Of a DNA stretch of 64,000 bases, positions 46,329 through 54,253 are shown piece after piece. The DNA comes from Deltaproteobacteria bacterium (GTDB lineage: Bacteria > Desulfobacterota > Desulfobacteria > Desulfobacterales > B30-G6): the NCBI GenBank assembly GCA_022340465.1, contig JAJDNW010000044.1:1-64000 (forward strand), read 5' to 3'. The notes beneath the pieces were generated by a model, which had not been told where the DNA came from, ran no database searches, and saw nothing but the letters and a program-made list of their open reading frames with translations. A program made the position numbers and the translations under genes. Within the stretch, counting starts at the first letter, position 1. Every line of letters starts with the position of its first letter.

Positions 46329-46424
46329 AAAATCGAATAGCCCTATGCCGAAAACCACTTAAAACTTAAAACTGTAAATTCGCAATCCACAATTCCCAAT
46401 CCGTCAATCCAGATGATTCCTTTT

Positions 46425-46838
46425 TCATGGTGCATCGAGCGGTCGGAATTTGGGAAGGCTGACCGCATCCGTGACATCCTCCCAGGCGACCGTTACGGGC
46501 ATGTCGCATGTAACCGCTTCGTGGGAGCAGCCGACGATATTGGTCAGCAAATGGGGCCCCTCCGTCAGGGCGACCACGGCAACGACGTAAGGCAGATCAT
46601 CCTTGAACGCCTGTTGGAAAGCCTGGTGATAGACCGTATAGGTGTAGACCCTTCCCCTGCCGCTCGACTCTATCCAGACGGTCTGCCGGGAATGGCATTG
46701 CGGGCAGATAATGGCAGGAGGCCAGCGGACATGCCCGCATGCCTCGCATTGCTGGAAACGGAGCCTGTGTTCCCGGCATCCCTCCCAAAACGGTTTCCTG
46801 TCTCCATCCGGTTCCGGCAACGGTTTGTGGTAGCCCAT
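46425..46838 (-). CDS. DUF35 OB-fold protein, thiolase partner
   Basis: 137 residues. A rubredoxin-like zinc ribbon supplies CEACGHVRWPPAIICPQC, followed by an OB-fold domain (GRGRVYTYTVYHQAFQQAF). DUF35 proteins form complexes with SCP2-type thiolases; in steroid side-chain degradation they bind the acyl-CoA for retro-aldol or thiolytic cleavage. The gene starts about six bases after the thiolase stop, a constant arrangement for this pair. A role in acyl-CoA chain shortening is inferred. Confidence 0.88.
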   Translation of the reverse strand: MGYHKPLPEPDGDRKPFWEGCREHRLRFQQCEACGHVRWPPAIICPQCHSRQTVWIESSGRGRVYTYTVYHQAFQQAFKDDLPYVVAVVALTEGPHLLTNIVGCSHEAVTCDMPVTVAWEDVTDAVSLPKFRPLDAP

Positions 46839-46844
46839 ATTCGG

Positions 46845-48017
46845 TTATGCCCTCCCTAGTATGCAGCAGGCATGGGACTGAAGAATGCCCCCATTGTCGC
46901 TGCAGAGAATTATTTGCGGCGCCTTCGTGTTTGTCTGCGGACCGAGCTGTCGTTTCCCGCACCTTCCCATCAGCTGCATGACCGCCTCCGACAAAGGTGT
47001 CAGCCCCATGAAATAGGCCTCTGAAAGCTGTCCGCCGGACGTGTTCACGGGCATCCTCCCCCCGGGTTCGATGGTGCCGTCCTCGAGCCACGCCTCCCCC
47101 TCCCCCGGCGCGAAAAAGCCGTATTCCTGAAGCGTAAGCTCCACGGTGTAGGTGAAGCAGTCGTATATCTGGCAGGCATCGACATCGCCGGGAGTGACGC
47201 CGGCCATGGCAAAGGCCTGCTCACCCGCCTGTTTGGCGCCCGTGGGGCCGGCCATGTACGTGGACTGGGCGATTTCGCTCGAAGGGTTGTGGTGCCCCAG
47301 ACCCATGATGTAAACGGGCGGGCGCTTCAGGTCACGGGCCCTTTCGGCGGTGGTCACCACCAGCGCCCGGCCGCCGTCCGAGATCTGGCATATGTCAAAC
47401 CGGCGGAAGGGTTCGACCACATAGTCGCAGTGGTAATAGTCCTCGAAAGACATGGGACTGGCATACATGGTCGCTTCCGGATTCAGGTTGGCCCATTTCC
47501 GCTGCCCGGCGGCAATGTGTTTCCAGGTTTCCGGCCCTGTGCCGAACACGTGCATGCCCCTCTGCGCGGCCAGGGCGTAATCCGCCGCGGCCCCCCAGTG
47601 GCCGAAAACGACATTGTCGCCGGCATGGGTCGCCATGTGCTCCATCGTTTGGGCCATGCCGCCTCCGGAAAGACCGCTGTGCCCGTAAGTTATGAGGACG
47701 TGGCGGCAGAGCCCCGCATTGAGCACGCCAACTGCGTGCTGCAGGTGGTTCCGCGATCAGTTGGCGTCCTGAGCGGCGTACAGGGGCGTTATGCCCAGAT
47801 GCTGGGCAATGACCTGCGGGGTCGCGTCCAGCTCACCCGGACAGGGAGGAAAGTGCCGGTAGCTGATAAGCCCGTCGATCTCCCCCTTGTCAAGGCCGGC
47901 ATCCTCGATGGCATTGGCACAGGCTTCCAAGTGAAAACTGAGCGATGTGCGCCCGGGAACCTTTCCCTGGGGCGTGTATCCCACGCCGGCAATGGCGCAC
48001 TTGTTTTTCAGGCCCAT
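46845..48017 (-). CDS. SCP2-type thiolase-like protein with an in-frame UGA at codon 87
   Basis: A single reading frame of 390 codons is interrupted only by TGA (47757-47759). The first 86 codons (AIAGVGYTPQGKVPGRTSL ... YAAQDAN) and the remainder (SRNHLQHAVGVLNAGLC ... HACCILGRA) together match one full-length thiolase of the lipid-transfer type, with VDACQIYDCFTYTVELTLQE and NTSGGQLSEAYFMG. The UGA falls in the loop before the helix where thiolases carry their nucleophile. A 7-bp hairpin with loop AGTTG begins 16 bases after it, which fits bacterial SECIS rules, and selB is in this genome. Selenocysteine read-through and a plain nonsense mutation are both possible. A DUF35 partner follows downstream. 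Confidence 0.7.
47722..47759 (-). promoter_or_regulatory. SECIS-like hairpin after the in-frame UGA
   Basis: On the minus strand the UGA (47759-47757) is followed after 16 bases by AGCACGC, loop AGTTG, GCGTGCT (47740-47722). The distance from UGA to loop is 23 bases and the second loop base is G, within the published bacterial SECIS model as I remember it. A competing 8-bp pairing (GCCAACTG with CAGTTGGC, 47758-47765 and 47727-47734) places the UGA at the base of a larger stem. Confidence 0.45.
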
Positions 48018-48097
48018 ATCCCTCCTCCTTTCAGGTCTTCATGCGTTTTTTGCTTTTCTATCACACGCCATCGCGCTTTTCAATTTCCATCTGCATC

Positions 48098-48176
48098 TTG
48101 ACAATTTGACGTTATACCCTAATTTTATCTTATGTCACATTGTGGCCACTCTATACTATTCGTGAATCGCCACAAT
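48098..48176 (+). promoter_or_regulatory. Promoter and operator-like repeat before the SnoaL-like gene
   Basis: TTGACA (48098-48103) and TAATTT (48120-48125) with a 16-bp spacer suit a sigma-70 promoter toward the SnoaL-like gene. ATTGTGGC (48139-48146) and GCCACAAT (48169-48176) are perfect 8-bp inverted arms just downstream and could bind a repressor. The thiolase gene is divergent, so both units may be controlled here. Confidence 0.45.
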
Positions 48177-48235
48177 TAAACCGAATTGAATAATGTCTTT
48201 TGCTATTATTTGACAGCAAATTTTGGGAGAGTAAA

Positions 48236-48661
48236 ATGAACGCATATGAACACACAGGAAGCGAAGTAGATCTGAAGGCTATCGATAGTGTTCGAGACGC
48301 GCACGTAGCCGCTGTCAATGGTGGTGACGCCCGGGCATGGGCGGCACAGTTCACCGACGACGGGGTGCAAATGCCTCCTAATATGCCGGCGAATGTCGGG
48401 CGACCGGCGATCGAAGCCTGGTCAAAGGGTTTCATGAATTTGTTTGGCCTGACGTTTGACCTCTCGGTGGAGGAGGTGCGGGTACTGGGCGAATGGGCGT
48501 TCGAGCAGGGTACATACACGATCGGCCTCAACCCTAAATCAGGAGGTCCGCCCATGCAGGACGCGGGCAAATATATCACGGTCTACCAGAGGAAATCCGG
48601 CGAGAGATGGCGGATGGCTCGCGACATATGGAACAGCAGCAACCCAGCGGCGGGGCAGTAG
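48236..48661 (+). CDS. SnoaL/NTF2-like fold protein
   Basis: About 141 residues from the ATG at 48236 (GGGAGAG upstream); an earlier in-frame start at 48200 lacks a ribosome site. The pattern IDSVRDAHVAAVNGGDARAW, then AAQFTDDGVQMPPN, GRPAIEAWSKGF and a C-terminal WRMARDIWNS is typical of the SgcJ/EcaC-like NTF2 superfamily cone fold. Members bind or isomerise small hydrophobic molecules. Function here is unknown. It is divergent from the thiolase/DUF35 pair, which hints at shared metabolism but does not prove it. Confidence 0.75.
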   Translation: MNAYEHTGSEVDLKAIDSVRDAHVAAVNGGDARAWAAQFTDDGVQMPPNMPANVGRPAIEAWSKGFMNLFGLTFDLSVEEVRVLGEWAFEQGTYTIGLNPKSGGPPMQDAGKYITVYQRKSGERWRMARDIWNSSNPAAGQ

Positions 48662-48987
48662 ATAAAGGCGCAAAAGACAAAAAGGGCAATGTTAGGCGTC
48701 GAGGGTTCAAGCAATCCGGTGTTAGTCTGTTCGGATCTTTTAAAGTTCGGTCATTTGATGTTGTCTAGGATTTCGGATTTGGTGCTTGGAATTTTATACC
48801 CCCTATTGCCGGCACTGGCACATAACTCCGACCTGACCCAAAAGGACCAGAATTTCAATACGTCACTTAAAAACATCTATCTCCTGTGACGCTTCTTTTG
48901 CATTATCCGGATAAGGTTGATATTTTAACCGGCGCATGCAAAGGTGCAAGGAGAGAATTTCCATACCCGGTACTAACGGAGGCAGGC

Positions 48988-49203
48988 ATGGTTACGCGGA
49001 AAACATGGATCATATGCAGTCATGTGATGAACGGTTCGGCTGAAAAGGTGACCCTCAGCCCGGACCGGCTTTGTTTGTGCGATCGGTGTATGGACACGGT
49101 CACCAATGTTCAAACTGCGGACGTTCAAATTGTGGAGGAGGATCGTCTGCTCGGAATGCTGGAGGATTTTAAAACGGTGGTCGGCAGAGAACATATCGGG
49201 TAA
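48988..49203 (+). CDS. Small Cys-containing hypothetical protein
   Basis: 71 residues from the ATG at 48988, which has GGAGG upstream; the open frame starts earlier at 48886 without such a site. WIICSHVMNGSAEKV and LCLCDRCMDTVTNVQ carry four Cys, three of them in a CLCDRC cluster that could bind Zn or an Fe-S cluster. I do not recognise a family. A similar-sized zinc-ribbon gene converges on it 53 bases away. The spacer before it (48662-48987) holds nothing I can name. Confidence 0.5.
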   Translation: MVTRKTWIICSHVMNGSAEKVTLSPDRLCLCDRCMDTVTNVQTADVQIVEEDRLLGMLEDFKTVVGREHIG

Positions 49204-49255
49204 ACCGGGGGTGAACGGCCGGCCTTCCCGGGTTGCCCAAAAGGCTTTCAGCGCG

Positions 49256-49429
49256 TCAGTCGTCTAGGTGGGTGTCTTTCCGGTATATCAAATCATCAAA
49301 CAATTCTTTGTAGCTTTCGAGTTCAATGGCGGTGCCGCACTCTCTGCAGACAACGACGGTTTTGTTGTTGGTGGCCATCAGCTCGACATTCCTTTTACAG
49401 TAGACGCAAATGATTTCATTCCGGTTCAT
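49256..49429 (-). CDS. Small zinc-ribbon protein
   Basis: 57 residues from an ATG with AGGAG upstream (an in-frame start at 49444 is less likely). CVYC at the N-terminus and CREC 19 residues on (VVVCRECGTAIELESYKELF) form a CxxC...CxxC zinc ribbon. The acidic C-terminal helix FDDLIYRKDTHLDD has no known match. Such small ribbons often bind nucleic acid or a protein partner. No operon partner is evident. Confidence 0.6.
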   Translation of the reverse strand: MNRNEIICVYCKRNVELMATNNKTVVVCRECGTAIELESYKELFDDLIYRKDTHLDD

Positions 49430-49645
49430 GCTATCTCCTGTCACGCGGCGAATTACGGCCCCGGTAAGGTGTGATACGGTATTCTCACAAAGATCGGTTG
49501 TAATGTCAACCTAGGGCGGCAAAGCTGAAACAACCTCCCTGCCGCGTTTACGGGCCGATGTTTTTTTACTGGACGGTTCGACCGTCTCTTATCACAGCCC
49601 AAACGGATTGGGTACAAACCAATCCAGCACGGAGTCTATACTATA

Positions 49646-49674
49646 TTGACAATAATAACAAATCATTGTCTAAT
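49646..49674 (+). promoter_or_regulatory. Promoter of the PilZ gene
   Basis: TTGACA (49646-49651), 17-bp spacer, TCTAAT (49669-49674), with the PilZ ATG 53 bases on. GACAAT and ATTGTC form a short inverted repeat across the spacer. The region from 49445 to 49645 otherwise holds no gene. Confidence 0.55.
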
Positions 49675-49727
49675 AGATAGTGGGCTGTTTACGCAATTTT
49701 AGGGTCGTTAACAGACAAGGGGGGGGA

Positions 49728-50387
49728 ATGGCGTCCGAAAAGAAACTCAAAAAAAACCAGAGTACCGACCTGAACATTAAACTGGCCACAGACCTGCTGC
49801 TGCAATTCAAAGACATCAAGGGGTTTTTTCCCAGTTACCTCATCGGGATGAAGCCCGGTGTGTTCCTGATCATTAAAACGCCCACCATCATCACCAAGGA
49901 AAAAATATTGTCCAGGGGGTCGTCCCTGATGGTACGCCATACGCACCTGGGTGATGTATACCGGTTCAAAACCAAGGTTATCGGCACCAATCAGAAACCG
50001 TTCAAGGTGACCTATCTGTCCTATCCCGACGTGGTCGAAAAGATAGAATTTCGCGATTCGCAGAGGGTCCATTGCTTTTTCCCGGCGACACTTGCGTATA
50101 ACGATATGCAGGTCAAGGGCATGGTCAGCGACATTAGCCTCGGGGGGTGTAAATTCAGAACCGATGACATCGAGCAGGTCGAAGGGCTCGTGTTAAAAAA
50201 GGAAGGCAGCGTCACCGTCCGATTTCCCCTGCTGGGCCTCGATGGAATCAGGGCCTTCGACGGAAAAATAAAAAAGATCGAATTCGATGTCAGCTTCTCG
50301 CTGGGAATCGGCTTTCGCGACCTCGATGAACCATCCTCCGGGGTGATCACTTCCTATATCGAGAGCGCCAGGGAATACCACATATAG
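49728..50387 (+). CDS. PilZ-domain (c-di-GMP receptor) protein with YcgR-like N-terminus
   Basis: About 219 residues from an ATG preceded by GGGGGGG. The N-terminal half (LLQFKDIKGFFPSYLIGMKP) resembles the YcgR/PilZN barrel. The PilZ domain follows with RDSQRVHCFFPA (the RxxxR c-di-GMP motif) and VSDISLGGCKFR (the D/NxSxxG motif). Both binding motifs are intact, so the protein should bind cyclic-di-GMP. Its output target (flagellum, pilus or exopolysaccharide) is unknown. No cyclase or phosphodiesterase gene is nearby. Confidence 0.85.
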   Translation: MASEKKLKKNQSTDLNIKLATDLLLQFKDIKGFFPSYLIGMKPGVFLIIKTPTIITKEKILSRGSSLMVRHTHLGDVYRFKTKVIGTNQKPFKVTYLSYPDVVEKIEFRDSQRVHCFFPATLAYNDMQVKGMVSDISLGGCKFRTDDIEQVEGLVLKKEGSVTVRFPLLGLDGIRAFDGKIKKIEFDVSFSLGIGFRDLDEPSSGVITSYIESAREYHI

Positions 50388-50476
50388 CAACATGACCCGG
50401 ATATACCGGAAATAATAATGGGTTTTGGCAGACAGGTACTATGTTGAAACGCCTAAATTAAGAGGCCTCGCCAGGC

Positions 50477-52219
50477 ATGACTATCAGCCGCCAGAACATC
50501 CTCGAATCGATTTCCCAGGGCATCGTCGCCACCGATACACAGGGCACCGTAGTCTTCATCAACGACGTCGCCCGGCTGCTTATGCATCTGACCGGCAGCC
50601 AACAGACCGGCAGCCACATAGCCTCCCTTTCCACCTATCTTGCCGAACGCCTGGCGGAATGCCGGAACCGAAAAAGAGGCATGCGCCTCATGGATTTCCA
50701 ATTGGACGGCAACCGCATGGAAGGGGAAATATCCACAATAATGCAACAAGGGGGCATCGCCGGCTTTGTCTGCAGCCTGAGGGAAAGACACGTCGTTACA
50801 ACCGGCGGCCGCCTGTCGACATCCGAGATGCTGCAGCTTCAACTGGATGCGGTCTTCAACTTCAGCGAACTGGGCATCTGGATCCTCGACGGGGAAGGCA
50901 CCGTGCTGAAACTCAACCGGGCCGCCGAAAAGCTGATCGAAATCAAGGCGGAGGAGATCCAGGGTAAAAACATCGAACGGCTGGCTGAAAAAGGGGTCAT
51001 CGACCAGGCCTTGACCCCGCACATCCTCAAGTCAAAGCGCCCGGTCACCAAACTGCTGCACGTGTTGAAAACCGATCGCTACGTCATGTCCACCGGCATG
51101 CCCGTCATGGACGAGGACGGCAACATCCTGCTGGTGGTGGTTCAGGAACTGGATATCACCACCTTGCGAAACCTGCAGGGGCAATTGGACGAGCTACGGG
51201 TGTTGGCCGAAAAGTACCAGGACGAGCTTTCCCACTTGAACCTGCTGGACATCAAAACCCACGGCATCGTCTCCGAAAGCAAGGAGATGAAACAGGTGCT
51301 CAACGCCGCTTTAAAACTGGCGCGCTTCGATGTTTCCAACATTCTGATTCAGGGGGAAAGCGGCACCGGCAAGGGATTGATCGCCCAGTTCATCCACAAG
51401 AGCGGCAAACGCAAAGACAAGCCCTTTATTCAGATCAACTGCGCGGCCCTGCCGGAAACGCTGCTCGAGGCGGAACTTTTCGGCTTCGACAAGGGCTCCT
51501 TTACCGGCGCCGGCACCAAGGGAAAAATCGGACTCTTCGAAATGGCCCAGCACGGGACGATCCTGCTGGATGAAATAGGAGAGCTGCCTCTGTCCCTGCA
51601 GTCCAAGCTTTTAAAATGCCTGGACGATCACGAAATCATGCACATCGGCGGGCTGAACCCCATCAAAATAGACTGCACGATCATCGCCGCCACCAACCGG
51701 GATCTGAAAGCAGGCGTCGCCGAAAAGAAGTTCAGGGAGGACCTCTATCACCGGCTGAACATCTTCGGCATCGAGCTGCCCCCCCTGCGCCGGAGGCCCG
51801 AGGACATCGTTGCCCTGGCCCATTTCTTTCTGGAGAGATACAACCGCAAATACGACATGCAGAAACGGCTGTCCCTCAAAGCGCTTCACCGCCTGCAGCG
51901 CTATGCATTCCCGGGCAACGTCAGGGAGCTGAAAAACTGCCTCAAACAGGCGGTGGTGATGCACGATGAAGCGGTGCTGGATGATATTCTGCCGGATGGC
52001 GGCGGGTCGCAAGGGGAATTCCCCTGGCCGTCCATCGAAGACGATGCCGGACTGGACCTGGCCGAACTGCTCGACAACTTCGAGAAAAGCATTCTGAATC
52101 ACACCATGGCGCACTGCGCGTCCACCCGCCAGGCGGCCGCCTATCTGAACACCAGCCAGTCCAAAATCGCCAGGCTGATGAAAAAACACGGGATTTCAAC
52201 CGGCCGCCGCACACCCTGA
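50477..52219 (+). CDS. Sigma-54-dependent transcription activator with PAS domains
   Basis: 580 residues. Two PAS domains cover about residues 1-110 (ILESISQGIVATDTQGTVVF) and 120-240 (FNFSELGIWILDGEGTVLKL). The AAA+ domain follows: Walker A GESGTGKGLIAQFIH, the sigma-54-contacting GAFTGA loop as KGSFTGAGT, Walker B GTILLDEIGELPLSLQSKLL, and the sensor GNVRELKNCL. The C-terminus is a Fis-type HTH (STRQAAAYLNTSQSKIARLM). No receiver domain is present, so the PAS domains sense directly. GSFTGA instead of GAFTGA is a conservative change. The target operon is not identified. Confidence 0.92.
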   Translation: MTISRQNILESISQGIVATDTQGTVVFINDVARLLMHLTGSQQTGSHIASLSTYLAERLAECRNRKRGMRLMDFQLDGNRMEGEISTIMQQGGIAGFVCSLRERHVVTTGGRLSTSEMLQLQLDAVFNFSELGIWILDGEGTVLKLNRAAEKLIEIKAEEIQGKNIERLAEKGVIDQALTPHILKSKRPVTKLLHVLKTDRYVMSTGMPVMDEDGNILLVVVQELDITTLRNLQGQLDELRVLAEKYQDELSHLNLLDIKTHGIVSESKEMKQVLNAALKLARFDVSNILIQGESGTGKGLIAQFIHKSGKRKDKPFIQINCAALPETLLEAELFGFDKGSFTGAGTKGKIGLFEMAQHGTILLDEIGELPLSLQSKLLKCLDDHEIMHIGGLNPIKIDCTIIAATNRDLKAGVAEKKFREDLYHRLNIFGIELPPLRRRPEDIVALAHFFLERYNRKYDMQKRLSLKALHRLQRYAFPGNVRELKNCLKQAVVMHDEAVLDDILPDGGGSQGEFPWPSIEDDAGLDLAELLDNFEKSILNHTMAHCASTRQAAAYLNTSQSKIARLMKKHGISTGRRTP

Positions 52220-52266
52220 AGCCGCGTGTGCTTCAGATTCCAGGGCGCGTCCCGGCGCCTGGGGAT

Positions 52267-52821
52267 TCACCGATCACGTTCCTCAGGCTCGATGCCATTC
52301 CGCGCATGACGCCCGGCTTCATGTTCGACTTCCGAATTCCGATGGGTGGCGTCATGGGCGGTGCCGCCTTCCAGCGTGCCGACCGTTTCCGTCTTCTGCG
52401 ACTGCCGCAGCATGGCCTTCAGGCGGATGTTCTCCTGCTCGACCTTCTTCGAGGTTTCCTCTGCACGGCGACACCTGCCGACCAAGTCGTTAGCCGCGAG
52501 CGCCAGCGTTGAAAATTCCCTGAAAAGGACCTCGTTTGCATCTATTTCAGCGGGTTTGTCGGCGGCTTTGTCGAAAAATAAAAGCAAGGCGTCGAGGCTC
52601 TTATCGATGCCCCCGGCTATCGACCTGACGATGAAAACCGTAATGCAAAGACAGCCTGCCAGCACCAGCAGGCTTTTGACGATAATGCCCGCCACGCCCC
52701 CACTCGGCCCGTATGCGTCCAGTACCCAGATGGCACAAACGCTCACCCCCGACAAAACAACGGCAAAGGCCATGCTCAGGAAAAATGCGCTGGTTAGGCT
52801 GCGATGGCGGCTTGCCGACAT
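52267..52821 (-). pseudogene. Truncated sensor histidine kinase
   Basis: 184 residues. Two N-terminal helices flank a short periplasmic loop, then a coiled coil leads to LKAMLRQSQKTETVGTLEGG and TAHD, which corresponds to the H-box region (normally LAGGIAHDFNN) of hybrid-type histidine kinases. The next residues (ATHRNSEVEHEAG...) no longer fit, and the frame ends 25 residues later with no HATPase domain. The phosphoacceptor His is retained. It is either the front half of a deleted kinase or a sensor remnant. It converges on the sigma-54 activator gene. Confidence 0.65.
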
Positions 52822-52939
52822 GGTCCGTCCTCATTGAACATCTTCATCATCCAAGCTCTCCGTTACCCCGAGGTGAACATGAAAACGGTTCTTTGTCAAA
52901 GAAAACTTGACCGGCGAAAAAGGATCCGAGATGTCGAAT

Positions 52940-53195
52940 TGGGGGTTGGAATTATGAATTGGGAATTGCGAATTGGGGATTGGGGATTGTGAATTTAGAG
53001 TTTTAAGTGTTACGCGAGCAATCGTGAAAGGTGAAACCTAAAACGTGTGGCGCAAGGCCTAACCCTGGATCACTTGAACAGGGTAAATGGTTTTGTTTAC
53101 CCAGTGAAACCTGGTGTTTCTTTTGTTTCATCGGGGTGCTTCAACAGGTCTTGCTTCAGGCCCTGACCTCTGATCGCCGACCTCTGACCTATCAC
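52940..53195. repeat. Intergenic repeat cluster, including composite repeat copy 3
   Basis: AATTGGGAATTGCGAATTGG-type low-complexity DNA (52953-52995) precedes GTGAAAGGTGAAACCTAAAA and CGTGTGGCGCAAGGCC (53026-53060), a motif also seen at 10240. From 53091 the composite repeat follows in the minus orientation: the GTGAAAC/GTTTCAC hairpin, CCTGAAGCAAGACC and GAGGTCAGA units. The 373-bp spacer between the kinase relic and the membrane protein holds no gene. Confidence 0.55.
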
Positions 53196-53942
53196 CTATG
53201 ACCCCCGCCGGCCGGCCGCGATGCTTTTTCCCAGCTTGGCCGCAAAATAGACGACCGAAAAGACAAACGCCGGCAGATAGAGCCACCAGGCAAAGGGGTT
53301 GGGAACGCCGGTGCGCTCCACCGGACCCGGAACCTGTATGATGTTTTTCCAGTCCCAGCAGAACGCCGTGATCATGACAAGGGCGCAGCAGAGCTCCACG
53401 GCCATCTCATGCCAGCGCCAGCGGACGTTGTACCCCTTTTCATCGAAATAGATGATCAGCGAACCGGCCGCCGCCATGGCCGCTGCGATCAGCACCGGGG
53501 TGACGACCGGCCCCACCCAGGGCAGGGGCACGTAAAACAGCAGGTCCCAGGTCATTACACTTTCGGGCCAGCCGATCATGACATACAGCCAGACGTAGTA
53601 GAAGATGTCCCAGACACCGAAGGCCAGCATGAAGTAGCAGAACTTCTGGAAGCGATTGCGGCCGGCAACCCACCCGACGCTTATCAGCATGACGATGGTG
53701 GCGATCTCCCGGCCGAACTCGATGCGTATCAACGGGTCGACCACGTGCCTGCCGCCTTCCCAGTTGACCACCAGCGGAAAGCTGAAGCCGTCCGGGAAAT
53801 ATATGTGACGGAGGTAGACCACCACGGCGCTCTCGACCCAGGCAAAGGCCACGGCGAAAACCACCACGCACAGCCAGGCGGCCAGGGCGCTCGGCGCCCT
53901 GACGCCGGTCGCGGTTTTCCGTTGGTTGCCCGTTGAATCCAT
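53196..53942 (-). CDS. Six-helix membrane protein of unknown function
   Basis: About 248 residues from the ATG at 53942; an earlier in-frame start (54020) precedes a stretch without family character. Six hydrophobic helices alternate with short loops, with paired aromatic motifs FGVWDIFYYVWLYVMIGWPE and LPWVGPVVTPVLIAAAMAAA. I do not recognise the family. Many Trp and Tyr residues lie near helix ends. The gene stands alone between repeat DNA and the divergent GalT-like gene. Confidence 0.6.
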   Translation of the reverse strand: MDSTGNQRKTATGVRAPSALAAWLCVVVFAVAFAWVESAVVVYLRHIYFPDGFSFPLVVNWEGGRHVVDPLIRIEFGREIATIVMLISVGWVAGRNRFQKFCYFMLAFGVWDIFYYVWLYVMIGWPESVMTWDLLFYVPLPWVGPVVTPVLIAAAMAAAGSLIIYFDEKGYNVRWRWHEMAVELCCALVMITAFCWDWKNIIQVPGPVERTGVPNPFAWWLYLPAFVFSVVYFAAKLGKSIAAGRRGS

Positions 53943-54253
53943 GCCGCCCAGTTTACCACATTTTGCATGGGCCGGCATCTCTTTTGTGCACAGGATCCCC
54001 TCCGCTGCGGTTTGCGGCAATAACCCTCAGGCTTTTGCAGCCGCAAGACAAACATCAACAAATCAAATTTGCTTTGTTTGCGCGAGTCGTGCATTTCTGG
54101 TATGGTTTGGAATCGCCGCTGCCCCCTAAAAAGGCGGTCTTTGCTGCGCCTCGACCAGCAGCGGGAGATGCTCCACCGTATGGCATTGCCTGGCGGAATC
54201 GTAAGGAATGTTACCCTACATCAATTCCCTCGCTGTTGCGGGCGAAGCATGTA

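Noticed and set aside
47757-47759. A frameshift explanation for the split thiolase
   Set aside because: The two parts are in the same frame with ten codons between stop and next start codon, so only the TGA separates them.
54100-54210. Possible sigma-54 promoter (TGGCA...TGC pattern) before the GalT-like gene
   Set aside because: The spacing between the GG and GC elements is off by one and several other bases miss consensus.
54071-54253. N-terminal extension of the GalT-like protein upstream of 54254
   Set aside because: The upstream in-frame codons lack a fold and overlap the divergent gene's promoter side; conserved sequence begins after 54254.
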